Below, in pieces: positions 1 to 8,204 of a DNA stretch of 64,000 nucleotides. Numbering within the stretch: position 1 is the stretch's first letter; each line of letters opens with the position of its first letter. The notes beneath the pieces were generated by a model, which saw only the letters and a program-made list of their open reading frames with translations, searched no databases and was not told where the DNA came from. The position numbers were made by a program, and so were the translations under genes. This DNA is from Chryseobacterium sp. JM1 (GTDB taxonomy: Bacteria; Bacteroidota; Bacteroidia; Flavobacteriales; Weeksellaceae), in contig NZ_JPRN01000019.1 in NCBI RefSeq assembly GCF_000737715.1, positions 1 to 64,000 on the forward strand. Direction: 5' to 3'.

Positions 1-1
1 A

Positions 2-136
2 ATGGATGAATATAAAACTCTTTTAAAATCACATATAGTCCCTATAAGACCTGCTCGGTCACATCAAAGAAATACAGCAAAATATAAAGCTAGGGCAAAG
101 CCAATAATTACTAAAAATCACAAAGATAGCCTGTAA
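2..136 (+). CDS. C-terminal part of an unidentified protein, cut by the window start
   Basis: An open frame of 44 codons runs from an ATG at base 2 to a TAA at 134-136. Only one base lies upstream, so it cannot be seen whether that ATG is the start or an internal Met of a longer gene. The visible peptide is basic (many Lys, Arg and His) and ends in KNHKDSL. I do not recognise a family. It could also be a chance frame. Confidence 0.3.
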   Translation: MDEYKTLLKSHIVPIRPARSHQRNTAKYKARAKPIITKNHKDSL

Positions 137-332
137 TTGATTCTTAACTTAATGACATTGGGCTAAAGCCGGTTTCTATTGAATATAATGAGCTTCCATT
201 CAATGGAAGACCAAAGATTTTGATGAAACGGTGTGTTCTATTTTACCACAAAAGAATAGTATAAAACATCTTCCAAACTATATCTGTGTGTATGGTTTAT
301 ATATCCCACAGACACCATTTTCACCAAGACTG

Positions 333-425
333 TCATTGCGAACCGTAGGTGAAGCAATCTTCTGCAGCTCATTACAAAAAATTGCGGTTAAAGAGATTGC
401 TTCGTCGCTTCGCTCCTCGCAATGA
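333..425. repeat. Palindromic repeat, copy 1 (the 'CEERSDEAI' repeat)
   Basis: The 93-bp unit begins TCATTGCGA and ends TCGCAATGA. Its arms pair imperfectly over about 28 bp (GAAGCAATCT against AGATTGCTTC), giving a long hairpin. Its complement translates to CHCEERSDEAIS, a spurious peptide familiar from misannotated genomes because this repeat is widespread. A MITE- or REP-like origin is likely. Confidence 0.8.
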
Positions 426-602
426 CAAAAGCTGAAACCCGTTCCTGTTGAATATAATAAGCTTCCGTTCAATGGAAGACCAAGGATTTTGATGAAACGG
501 GGTGTTCTAATTTTATCACTAAAGAATAGTATAAAACATCTTCCAAACTATATCTGTGTGTATGGTTTACATATCCCACAGACGCCATTTTCACCAAGAC
601 TG

Positions 603-695
603 TCATTGCGAACCGTAGGTGAAGCAATCTTCTGCAGCTCATTACAAAAAATTGCGGTTAAAGAGATTGCCTCGTCGCTTCGCTCCTCGCAATGA
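603..695. repeat. Palindromic repeat, copy 2
   Basis: Second copy of the 93-bp palindrome, nearly identical to the one 270 bp upstream (for example a TTCGTCG to CTCGTCG change in the right arm). It was duplicated together with its flanking sequence. Confidence 0.8.
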
Positions 696-1000
696 CAAAA
701 GCTGAAGCTCTTTCCTATTGAATAAAATTCGAATATAATGAGCGGTTACCATTCAAATAAAATCTTTGAAAATGTAAATAAACTTTAAAATAGTTCATAA
801 ATTTCATTTTTTGATGAATTAATTATTGACAACATATTTAGGATTACTATCGTGGTAAGCAGAGAAAAAAAATATTATTCTTGAAATTAAAATATTTATA
901 GTTAATTATTAGTTATATATCGTTATTTCAAAAGCGTATAAAACACTAACAATGAATACTTTAATGTGCAAAAAAACAGGTAAAACCCCTCTATTTTATT

Positions 1001-1008
1001 TATTTTTG
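1001..1008 (+). promoter_or_regulatory. Bacteroidota -7 box for the T9SS cargo gene
   Basis: TATTTTTG fits the TAnnTTTG -7 consensus and ends 14 bp before the ATG at 1023. No clear TTTG -33 element sits 19 bp upstream, so the call rests on the -7 box and its position. Confidence 0.4.
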
Positions 1009-1022
1009 CAAAAAAAACCAAA

Positions 1023-2432
1023 ATGAAGAAAATAATTTTACTATTAACATTGCTTACAGTCAATGTCATCTATTCCCAACTTTTAAAGGACAATTCATTC
1101 GCTTCCAATGGAATACATCATTTGCCTGCAGGAACTTTCTTAGCAGGCAATTTAACCGATACCAACAGCAGTGTTTTTTATCGGTCTTTCGATTCTAACA
1201 CCCACCAATTGGTTATTTCTAAAGCGACAAGCTATACAGGACCTTTAGATCCTACTTTTGGAACCAATGGAAAAATCTTCTTAGATTACCAGTTGGATGA
1301 TCTTATTGGCTTTTTAAGACATTCCGATAACAAACTGACATTGCTTTGCAAAAAAATGGATCCTGCCACCAACAGCCCTTCTCATTTTGATGTTATCAGA
1401 ATCCTTCCAAACGGACAGCCGGATCTGTCATTTGGTAACGGAGGAACAAAAATTCTAGCCCATCCTGTCCTGTTTACTGATCTCTATGAGCAGGATAATA
1501 AAATACTGGTCGCCGGAGAGGGATATCATCCGAATGGTTCATCAGATTCCCAACTCCATCTGTTTAGAATAAACAATGATGGAACCGAGGATACCAGTTT
1601 TGGAAATAACGGAGAACTTGCAATTCCTGCTATTCCCGGCTATATATTATTGGATCAACAGTCCAGTATTATGTGTTTTTATGCCTATACCATAAAAAAG
1701 TACAATTCAAACGGACAGGTTATGACCAGCTTCGGTAATAATGGAGAGGTGGCCGTAGATCCTCCCTTAGCGATAAGTAAGGCCATTATAGACAGCAATA
1801 ATAAAATAGCATGCATAGACATGGTAGACACGGGTTCCGGCTTTGGTACCGTAAAAAGAATAAACGCAGACGGAAGCATAGATCCTGCCTTCAATTATAA
1901 TCCCCCTGCTGGAGCGATGCTTTTTGATCTTTATGAGAAAAACGGCCACTATTATGTTGCTGGAAATGTAAATGCCAATGGTGGACATGCCTATTATATC
2001 TCTAAGCTTGATCAAAGTGGAACTGTGGACCCTTCAGTTGGAAACTTTGTAGAAAATGATCCTAATTTGCAAAACCATTCTATCGTCAGCATTAAGGTTT
2101 TTGATAACAGCATCCTTGTATATGGTGGAGAAGGTATGTATAACGGAGCGTTTGAGGTTGTAAAATATGTACTTAACAGCTCTTCTACTTTATCCGCTAG
2201 TGAAGTTACCCAGAATAAAGAAATACAAATAGAAAATCCGGTAAAAGACCAATTAGTCATTACATCAAAAGAAAAGATGAGCACGATTGATATTTATTCT
2301 TCAACCGGAATATGGATAAAAAAACTTACTAATGAATCTGCTGATGTTTCCCATCTCGCAAGTGGAATTTATATTATAAAAATTAACTTCCAAAATGGAA
2401 AAAACAAAACCTTTAAGATCATTAAAAAATAA
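1023..2432 (+). CDS. Secreted delta-60 repeat protein with a T9SS type A sorting domain
   Basis: The 469-residue protein begins with a signal peptide (MKKIILLLTLLTVNVIYSQ). It then carries several delta-60 type repeats recognisable by their S/TFGNNG cores (PTFGTNG, LSFGNGG, TSFGNNG twice), a pattern of predicted beta-propeller surface proteins. The last 75 residues are a type IX sorting domain (ENPVKDQLVI, then ASGIYIIKI, ending KTFKIIKK), which in this phylum directs export by T9SS and anchoring or release at the outer membrane. The ligand or activity is unknown. It stands alone, with a -7 box upstream and a terminator downstream. Confidence 0.88.
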   Translation: MKKIILLLTLLTVNVIYSQLLKDNSFASNGIHHLPAGTFLAGNLTDTNSSVFYRSFDSNTHQLVISKATSYTGPLDPTFGTNGKIFLDYQLDDLIGFLRHSDNKLTLLCKKMDPATNSPSHFDVIRILPNGQPDLSFGNGGTKILAHPVLFTDLYEQDNKILVAGEGYHPNGSSDSQLHLFRINNDGTEDTSFGNNGELAIPAIPGYILLDQQSSIMCFYAYTIKKYNSNGQVMTSFGNNGEVAVDPPLAISKAIIDSNNKIACIDMVDTGSGFGTVKRINADGSIDPAFNYNPPAGAMLFDLYEKNGHYYVAGNVNANGGHAYYISKLDQSGTVDPSVGNFVENDPNLQNHSIVSIKVFDNSILVYGGEGMYNGAFEVVKYVLNSSSTLSASEVTQNKEIQIENPVKDQLVITSKEKMSTIDIYSSTGIWIKKLTNESADVSHLASGIYIIKINFQNGKNKTFKIIKK

Positions 2433-2457
2433 ATCTGTAACAACAGATGATTACGAC

Positions 2458-2488
2458 AAAACTGCTTCCCCTTGAAGCAGTTTTTTTT
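2458..2488 (+). terminator. Intrinsic terminator
   Basis: The stem AAAACTGCTTC / GAAGCAGTTTT (11 bp, 5-nt loop) runs into a T tract, 26 bp after the preceding stop codon. Confidence 0.88.
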
Positions 2489-2602
2489 ATGGTGCTAAAA
2501 CCACCCCGTCAAAAATTCTTTGAAATTTCGCCACCCCTCCAATGCAGGGGAATGATGATCTCCAAGATTTAAAGCTCGGTCAATAGATTTACTTTTACAC
2601 TC

Positions 2603-2709
2603 AAGAAAATCGTAGATTTTCATAAAAACTTAAGTGTACTTTCTATGCGCAATACATTACTTTACAATAACTAAAGTGTTTAAAAAAGCTTTTGTGACTT
2701 TTGTGGTTG
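2603..2709 (+). repeat. Dispersed intergenic repeat, family A, copy 1
   Basis: Runs from AAGAAAATCG through CTTAAGTGTACTTTCTATGC to CTTTTGTGACTTTTGTGG. The same order of blocks occurs at 2981-3092 and in reverse complement at 7010-7118. No coding frame is maintained between copies. Confidence 0.75.
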
Positions 2710-2744
2710 ATTTTATCGTTTCTCACAGTTTATTTTAAGCTTTT

Positions 2745-2871
2745 AAAACATTAAGATTAATGAAGGCAGTAAGGTGAGTTAAGAAAAAATCAAATGATTT
2801 TTTTTAGCTGTATACCTTAAAGCGAAGCTTAAACTTCATATTCTTAAAACCTTCATGATCCTTAATGGTTC
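2745..2871. repeat. Palindromic intergenic repeat, family B, copy 1
   Basis: Starts with AACATTAAGATT and ends with CCTTAATGGTT, so the two ends pair. The interior has further self-complementary blocks (AAAAATCA / TGATTTTTT). The interior blocks GAAGGCAGTAAGGTGAGTTAAG reappear reverse-complemented at 7253-7279. Confidence 0.65.
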
Positions 2872-2886
2872 AAAAAATGCCCTATT

Positions 2887-3092
2887 TAACCACAAAAGTC
2901 ACAAAAGTTTTAATGCATTTAAACACTTTAGGCCACTTTAGTTTCAGAAGTTTTATCATCCTGAAAATACTAAGTTCACATAAGAAGAAAATCAAAGATT
3001 TTCGTAAAAACTTAAGTGTACTTTCTATGCGCCATTCATTTACATTACAATAACTAAAGTGTTTAAAACTTTTGTGACTTTTGTGGTTAAAA
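2887..3092. repeat. Inverted pair of family A repeats
   Basis: An incomplete reverse copy (2887-2943, ACCACAAAAGTCACAAAAGT) faces a full forward copy (2981-3092, ending ACTTTTGTGACTTTTGTGG). The arms can fold into a long stem downstream of trxB. Confidence 0.7.
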
Positions 3093-3110
3093 TACAGGTT
3101 AAAGCAAAAT

Positions 3111-3139
3111 AAAAAAGCGCACCCACCGGGTACGCTTTA
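3111..3139 (-). terminator. Terminator of trxB
   Basis: On the minus strand AAAGCGTACCC pairs with GGGTGCGCTTT (one G-U pair) and is followed by TTT, about 20 bp after the trxB stop. Confidence 0.82.
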
Positions 3140-3157
3140 TATTGTAAAAGCTGAATA

Positions 3158-4099
3158 CTAATGTAATTCAGCAAGATATTTCTCTGCATCCATAGCCGCC
3201 ATACATCCGCTTCCTGCAGCAGTGATCGCTTGTCTGTAGATATGATCCTGAACATCTCCAGCTGCAAATACACCCGGAAGATTGGTTCTTGTAGATCCTT
3301 TTTCAGTAAGAATATACCCGTTTTCATCAAGATCGATCTGTCCAACGAAGATATCAGTATTCGGCTTGTGACCGATGGCAATGAAGATACCATCTACATC
3401 TACCGAAGATTTCTCCTGAGTCTGGTTGTTGATGATCATCGCTCTTTCAACAAGGCTGTTCTCCCCTTCAATCCCGATTAATTCATGGTTGAATTTCACT
3501 TCGATATTCGGTGTGTTTTCAACTCTGTGGATCATCGCTTTAGAAGCTCTGAACACGTCTTTTCTTACCAGCATTGTTACTTTTTTCGTAAGCTTTGCAA
3601 GATAAGTCGCTTCTTCTGCCGCTGTATCTCCTGCTCCTACTACCACCACGTCTTTTCCTCTGTAGAAGAATCCGTCGCACGTAGCACATGCGGAAACACC
3701 GCCTCCTGCATATTTCTTCTCATCATCAAGGCCTAGGTATTTTGCAGTAGCTCCTGTAGAGATAATTACTGTTTTGGCCAGGATTTCCTTATTTCCTGCG
3801 TATAATTTGTGAACACCGCCTTCTTCTTTGGAGAATTCAGCTTTAGTGATCATTTCGTAATGAACTTTAGTCTCGAATCTTTCCGCCTGCTTCTGCAGAT
3901 CCATCATCATTTCAGGCCCTGTAATCCCTGCCGGATATCCTGGAAAGTTATCAACCTCCGTAGTTGTGGTTAATTGTCCGCCCGGCTCCAAACCTGTGTA
4001 TAATTCTGGTTTCAAGTCTGCTCTTGCTGCATAAATAGCCGCTGTAAAGCCAGAAGGCCCGGATCCAACGATCACACAATCTAAAATGTTTTGTTCCAT
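3158..4099 (-). CDS. trxB: Thioredoxin-disulfide reductase
   Basis: This 313-residue flavoprotein uses NADPH to reduce thioredoxin in the cytoplasm. The FAD-binding GSGPSG lies at residues 12-17, the redox-active CATC at 138-141, the NADPH-binding GAGDTA at 155-160, and the second FAD motif AAGDVQD near residue 285. Length and domain order match low-molecular-weight bacterial TrxB. It is a single-gene unit with its own terminator. The start MEQNILDCVIVGSGPSG leaves the usual short lead before the first Rossmann strand. Confidence 0.97.
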   Translation of the reverse strand: MEQNILDCVIVGSGPSGFTAAIYAARADLKPELYTGLEPGGQLTTTTEVDNFPGYPAGITGPEMMMDLQKQAERFETKVHYEMITKAEFSKEEGGVHKLYAGNKEILAKTVIISTGATAKYLGLDDEKKYAGGGVSACATCDGFFYRGKDVVVVGAGDTAAEEATYLAKLTKKVTMLVRKDVFRASKAMIHRVENTPNIEVKFNHELIGIEGENSLVERAMIINNQTQEKSSVDVDGIFIAIGHKPNTDIFVGQIDLDENGYILTEKGSTRTNLPGVFAAGDVQDHIYRQAITAAGSGCMAAMDAEKYLAELH

Positions 4100-4164
4100 A
4101 ATTTACTTTGTTCAAAAAGATTTTAATTCAGGCTGCTAATTTCGTAATTTTTACTGTTTTATTA

Positions 4165-4560
4165 AAGTATTTTTAATGATACTTGTCAATATGAAATATG
4201 GGGACTGTCGATTGGGTGGTATGTGGTTGAGTGTGGGAGGGTTTCGGAGTTGGAGAGTATTAGAGTCGGAGGGTTTGAGGGGTTTAGAGTCAATGAGTTG
4301 GGGAAGCGTTGTCAGTTGCTGGTTGCTGGTTTTTTGGGTTGAAAGGTTGCTAATTGCTAGTTGCTGGTTGCTAGTTCGTAGTAATTAAGTTAATGAATTC
4401 AGCGTCTGATATCTGAAATCTGATGTCTTGTATCTTTTTTCTTGGTTCTTGGCTCTTGATTCTTGGTTCTTAAATTCACCATTCACTTGCGAAGCAAAAT
4501 TGACCATTCACTCCAACTCTCGAACCCTCAAACCCTCAAACCCTCCGACTCTCATACCCA
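4165..4560. repeat. Low-complexity intergenic region (family C words)
   Basis: About 460 bp separate trxB from the next gene. The region has runs of GTTGCTGGTTGCTGG (about 4313-4378), then TTCTTGGTTCTTGGCTCTTG and words such as ACCATTCACT and CTCGAACCCTC. The TTGATTCTTGG words recur in reverse complement at about 40990-41030 and 47942-47985. The short open frames here have no gene-like composition. Confidence 0.6.
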
Positions 4561-4561
4561 A

Positions 4562-5455
4562 CTACTCCACCATCCACTTCACCAGCTCATTCCCCTCCAC
4601 GATATTCCAGGAGTGCGGATGTCTTGTTCCGTTGGCTCGGATGCCGCGGTCTTTGGTTTGGATCAGTTCTGCCTGTGTATTTCCTGCTTTAAGTAATGTC
4701 TGATGGGCTTTTTCCAGTACGTAGGCGTTAAGTTCTTCGTAGGTTCTGTTCTTCTTTTCGAGCTGCCATTTCAGGTCAGGTTCGCAGTACAATCTTGTTT
4801 TAATATGTTTAAGATATTGGATATTGCCTTCATCAGGAGATGCAGACATTAAATAGGGTGACAACGTTTTATATTTTTCACGGCTCGTATCCGGTTTTCC
4901 TATTTCTTTTTCAAGAAGCTCCGTCAGGTACCTTCCCTCTTCTACAGCTTCGGGATCTGCATTTTTGGCTACACCTTTTTTGGCGTTATCATAGAGCTTT
5001 TCAAGATCGATGGGAGAATCTACGACCATCAGGCCTCTGGGTTGTAGAGGATCCTGATTTTTAATGAGAAAAGCTGTCATCAGAAGGGCAACATTTCCTC
5101 CACCGGAAAAACCTCCGATGTATATATTATCGGGCGAAATTTTGTTGCGTTTAAAGATCCTGTGTAAAGTTTTTGCGTACTTCTGCTTTTCAGATTCCGT
5201 TAAAAATAATTTCTGATTATAGTCTAAAAGAATCGTTGTGATGCCTTTTCTGTCGATGCCTTTTAAAAATCGGGCTTCCGTTTTTGTATGTTCTATATTA
5301 CAGGGAAAACAGGGAAATAAAATAAGAACCGCTTTCTGATCCGGGGCAATATTTAATTCATAATGACTGCCTTTTATCGTCTGTCCAAAAGTATTCTGAT
5401 TCGCAAAAACCATCAAAAACACATACAAAACAATCAGGAAAACACTTTTTCTCAT
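4562..5455 (-). CDS. Secreted alpha/beta-hydrolase of unknown substrate
   Basis: Start set at the Met of MRKSVFLIVLYVFLMVFANQ, which gives a signal peptide ending NTFGQ; an in-frame ATG 54 bp further upstream would add an unlikely N-terminus. The 297-residue product has a nucleophile elbow GFSGGGN near the middle and a late His (RHPHSWN), fitting a Ser-Asp-His alpha/beta-hydrolase. The N-terminal strand contains a Cys pair (FPCFPCN). It lies 61 bp downstream of holA on the same strand and may share its transcript. The substrate cannot be told from sequence. Confidence 0.7.
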   Translation of the reverse strand: MRKSVFLIVLYVFLMVFANQNTFGQTIKGSHYELNIAPDQKAVLILFPCFPCNIEHTKTEARFLKGIDRKGITTILLDYNQKLFLTESEKQKYAKTLHRIFKRNKISPDNIYIGGFSGGGNVALLMTAFLIKNQDPLQPRGLMVVDSPIDLEKLYDNAKKGVAKNADPEAVEEGRYLTELLEKEIGKPDTSREKYKTLSPYLMSASPDEGNIQYLKHIKTRLYCEPDLKWQLEKKNRTYEELNAYVLEKAHQTLLKAGNTQAELIQTKDRGIRANGTRHPHSWNIVEGNELVKWMVE

Positions 5456-5516
5456 ACCAACAAAAAATAAAACCCTAAAACACTCCCACACTAAAACTCT
5501 CCCACTCAAAAACTCA

Positions 5517-6554
5517 TCAAACTTTCATCTTAATCTTATCCACATTGATAATTTTATACACCAGTTCCTTGATCAGTTCAGCTTCTCCCATATTCACCGC
5601 TCCAAGGCCTTTCCCTTTCATGTCAAATTCTCTTAAGATAGAAATGACTCTGGTAGCATGCTTTAAAGGATATAACCTTGCACTTTCCGCATAGTCTTTG
5701 ATGAAATAGGGATTAACGCCCATTTGTGAAGCAATAGCCTGTGGTGGCTGTCCAGCCATCGTTTGATAAATGATCACATTGGAAAAATAACTGTACAGAT
5801 TCGCCAGCATCATCACAAAAGGATTGTTCTTTGGATTTTTGCCCATAAAATGAGCGATCCTGAATGCGGCATCGGCATTTTTGGTTCCTAAAGCTTTCTG
5901 AAGTTCAAAAACATTGTATTCTTTACTGATCCCGATATGGTTTTCTACGATTGTTCCATCCAGCATTTCGCCTTCTTTGAGGATGATCTTCAGCTTGTTC
6001 AGTTCGTTGGCAATTCTTGAAAGGTCATTTCCTAGATATTCTGCCAGTAGATTGGAAATATTCGGAGCAATTTTGATTTTCAGTTGGGCACATTCATCAG
6101 CAATCCATTTTGGAAGATTGCTGTCTCTCACAGATTCACTTAAGAAAAGCGCTTTGGCTTTATCCAGTGCTTTTGCAGCTTTTTTTCTACTGTCCAACTT
6201 CTTATGTTTATGCGCAAAAACAAGGACTGTAGAAGGAACCGGATTTTCCACATAGGTTTCCAGAACGCGGTTTTCATCCTCATTAAATTTCAGATCCTGA
6301 GCTTCCTTTACAATAATCACCTGCCTGTCGCCCATCATCGGGAACTGTCTCGCAAGGGAAAGGATCTCATGATAAGAGGTATCTTTTCCGTACACTACAG
6401 TCTGGTTAAAAGCCTTTTCATCTTCCTCCAGAAAGTCGTGTTCAAGCACTTTTACGGCAGCATCAATAAAGTAAGGTTCTTCTCCGTGGAAAAAATAAAT
6501 AGGTAAAACTTCTTTATTTTTAATATTTTTGAGGATTAAATCTAATTCTTTCAT
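5517..6554 (-). CDS. holA: DNA polymerase III subunit delta
   Basis: The 345-residue protein matches the clamp-loader delta subunit, which opens the beta clamp and loads it with delta' and tau/gamma. It has the typical N-terminal PIYFFHGEEPYFID, the EAQDLKFNE segment, and the conserved interior LAEYLGNDLSRIANELNKL. The length is normal for the family. The start ATG lies only 7 bp from the start of the divergent gene at 6562, so the two genes share a very short control region. Confidence 0.95.
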   Translation of the reverse strand: MKELDLILKNIKNKEVLPIYFFHGEEPYFIDAAVKVLEHDFLEEDEKAFNQTVVYGKDTSYHEILSLARQFPMMGDRQVIIVKEAQDLKFNEDENRVLETYVENPVPSTVLVFAHKHKKLDSRKKAAKALDKAKALFLSESVRDSNLPKWIADECAQLKIKIAPNISNLLAEYLGNDLSRIANELNKLKIILKEGEMLDGTIVENHIGISKEYNVFELQKALGTKNADAAFRIAHFMGKNPKNNPFVMMLANLYSYFSNVIIYQTMAGQPPQAIASQMGVNPYFIKDYAESARLYPLKHATRVISILREFDMKGKGLGAVNMGEAELIKELVYKIINVDKIKMKV

Positions 6555-6561
6555 CTTATTA

Positions 6562-6993
6562 ATGGAACTTCCAAAACTGAATTTTCAGGAAACTTTTGAT
6601 TTTAAATTCAAGAAAGACAAAGATAAGTTTTTTATTTATGACTTAGTCCGCAAAACTTACCTTCTGCTCACTCCTGAAGAATGGGTACGCCAACACTGGA
6701 TCCACTATTATCTTACGGTAAAAGGCTATTCTCCATCTGCCCTGATCACAGAGAAAAAGATCCTTCTGAACGGCCTTACCAAAAGAATCGACCTTCTAGT
6801 AACGGAAAAAACAGAACCCGTGATCCTGATCGAATGCAAAGCCCCGAAGATCAAACTGACGGAGAAAACATTTGAACAGACGGCGAGGTACAACTCCATC
6901 ATCGGAGCAAAAGAAATCATCCTGACGAATGGGCTGCATCACATCAATGCGTATTATGAAAATGAACAGTATCAGTTTTACAAACCTGAGTAG
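6562..6993 (+). CDS. HsdR-N-like PD-(D/E)XK nuclease-fold protein
   Basis: Start set at the ATG of MELPKLNFQETFDFKFK; the longer frame from 6529 would overlap holA's start. The 143-residue protein resembles the N-terminal nuclease domain of type I restriction HsdR. It has KRIDLLV (acidic residue) followed by ILIECKAPK (E-x-K) and then an ARYNSIIGA helix, the order of a PD-(D/E)XK core. No helicase, methylase or specificity subunit is nearby, so it is not a restriction system. Its role is unknown; divergence from holA suggests a housekeeping link. Confidence 0.72.
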   Translation: MELPKLNFQETFDFKFKKDKDKFFIYDLVRKTYLLLTPEEWVRQHWIHYYLTVKGYSPSALITEKKILLNGLTKRIDLLVTEKTEPVILIECKAPKIKLTEKTFEQTARYNSIIGAKEIILTNGLHHINAYYENEQYQFYKPE

Positions 6994-7009
6994 ACTGCTG
7001 ATTTTTTTT

Positions 7010-7118
7010 CACCACAAAAGTCACAAAAGTTTTTGAACACTTTAGTTATTTTAAAGTGAATGCATTGCGTATAGAAAGTACACTTAAGTTCTATGAAAAT
7101 CTACGATTTTCTTTGCTG
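7010..7118 (-). repeat. Dispersed repeat, family A, reverse copy
   Basis: Reads ACCACAAAAGTCACAAAAGT, then AACACTTTAGTTA, AGAAAGTACACTTAAG and AATCTACGATTTTCT. This is the reverse complement of the units at 2603-2709 and 2981-3092. Confidence 0.75.
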
Positions 7119-7164
7119 TAAAAGAAAAATCTGCCTTATCATTTTAATCTGCGTGAGAGAAAAT

Positions 7165-7296
7165 TTTAAACCATTAAGATTCATTAAGTTTTTAAGAATA
7201 TTAAGGTTAGCTTAGCTTTGAAGCGTCCAACTTAAAAAAATCATTGATTTTTTTCTTAACTCACCTTACTGCCTTCATCTATCTTAATCTTTTAAA
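7165..7296. repeat. Palindromic repeat, family B, copy 2
   Basis: Begins TTTAAACCATTAAGAT and ends TCTTAATCTTTTAAA. It contains AAAAAATCATTGATTTTTTT and CTCACCTTACTGCCTTC, the reverse complement of copy 1 at 2745-2871. Shorter fragments of family A (TTTTGCGACTTTTGTAATCA) continue to about 7456; the region 6994-7483 holds no gene. Confidence 0.65.
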
Positions 7297-7483
7297 AGCG
7301 TACAATGAGAATCTGTGCCTTTTGTGATTAAAAAGTTTATATTTTCTCTTGATCTCCCGCTTATATGAACCCAGTATTTCCAGAATAAGAATCTTTTGAA
7401 ATTTAATTAATATCAAGGCTTTAAATACCAAAACTTTTGCGACTTTTGTAATCAAATACAATTAAAAAAGTTTAAAAGCATCT

Positions 7484-8095
7484 ATGGAAATTAAAAATAT
7501 CATCTTCGATTTTGGCGGCGTTTTAATGGACTGGGATCCGAGGTATTTTTTCAAAGATTATTTCAAGGACGATGAGAAAATGGAGTACTTTCTGGAAAAC
7601 ATTGCCCAGTCGGAATGGAATGAGCAGCAGGACAAAGGAAGAAGTCTGGCAGAAGGCACTGATATTCAGGTGAAAAAATTCCCCGAATGGGAAAAGGAAC
7701 TCAGAGCCTATTACGATAACTGGACAGTGATGCTGAAAAGTGATATTCCACAAAATGTAGAGATCTTAAGACGTTTAAAAAACACCGATTATCAATTGTT
7801 CGGACTGACCAACTGGTCTGAAGAAACTTTCCCCTATGCGCTGGAAAACTACGACTTCTTTCAAATATTTAATGGGAAAATTGTAGTTTCAGGAACAGAA
7901 AAACTGATCAAACCGGATCCAAAAATCTGGCATGTACTCCTGGAAAGATACAATATTCAGGCAGCTGAATCTGTTTTCATTGATGATAACCCAAGGAATA
8001 TTGAAATGGCTAAGACTTTAGGCTTTACCACCATTAAAATCAATCCTGATACGGATCTTGAACATGAACTGACCAACCTGGGAATTAAATTCTGA
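7484..8095 (+). CDS. HAD-superfamily phosphatase (subfamily IA, YihX-like)
   Basis: The 203-residue protein has HAD motif I as FDFGGVLMDWDP near residue 8, a motif II Thr/Ser region (LFGLTNWS), a motif III Lys (KLIKPDPKIW), and motif IV VFIDDNPRNIE. The cap is helical, as in type IA. Such enzymes hydrolyse small phosphate esters such as sugar phosphates in the cytoplasm; the substrate cannot be inferred. It is preceded by the repeat region and followed by a separate hydrolase gene. Confidence 0.88.
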   Translation: MEIKNIIFDFGGVLMDWDPRYFFKDYFKDDEKMEYFLENIAQSEWNEQQDKGRSLAEGTDIQVKKFPEWEKELRAYYDNWTVMLKSDIPQNVEILRRLKNTDYQLFGLTNWSEETFPYALENYDFFQIFNGKIVVSGTEKLIKPDPKIWHVLLERYNIQAAESVFIDDNPRNIEMAKTLGFTTIKINPDTDLEHELTNLGIKF

Positions 8096-8204
8096 CGCTA
8101 TTCGTCTTTATAATTTATAATCCTCATGATAAGTTATTTTCAGTAATTTAGATTAGGATTTTTTATGTCCGTGAATATTCAAAATATACATTAAATATTA
8201 CAAT

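Larger units (their letters stand above)
165..704. repeat. Two tandem copies of a 270-bp sequence
   Basis: Bases from about 165 to 434 recur almost unchanged at about 435-704. Matching landmarks (AAAGAATAGT at 251 and 521, TGTCATTGCG at 331 and 601) are exactly 270 bp apart, and only scattered substitutions separate the copies. A partial third start follows at about 705. Short open frames inside (such as 231-425 and 489-695) are by-products of the duplication and show no sign of being genes. Confidence 0.9.

Noticed and set aside
231..695. Short open frames (64 and 68 codons) and the reverse frame with HCEERSDEAIS
   Set aside because: They arise from the 270-bp duplication and its palindromic repeat; these peptides are known false genes.
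6562..6993. Part of a restriction-modification or other defence system
   Set aside because: The HsdR-N-like gene stands alone beside holA; no methylase, specificity or helicase gene is near.
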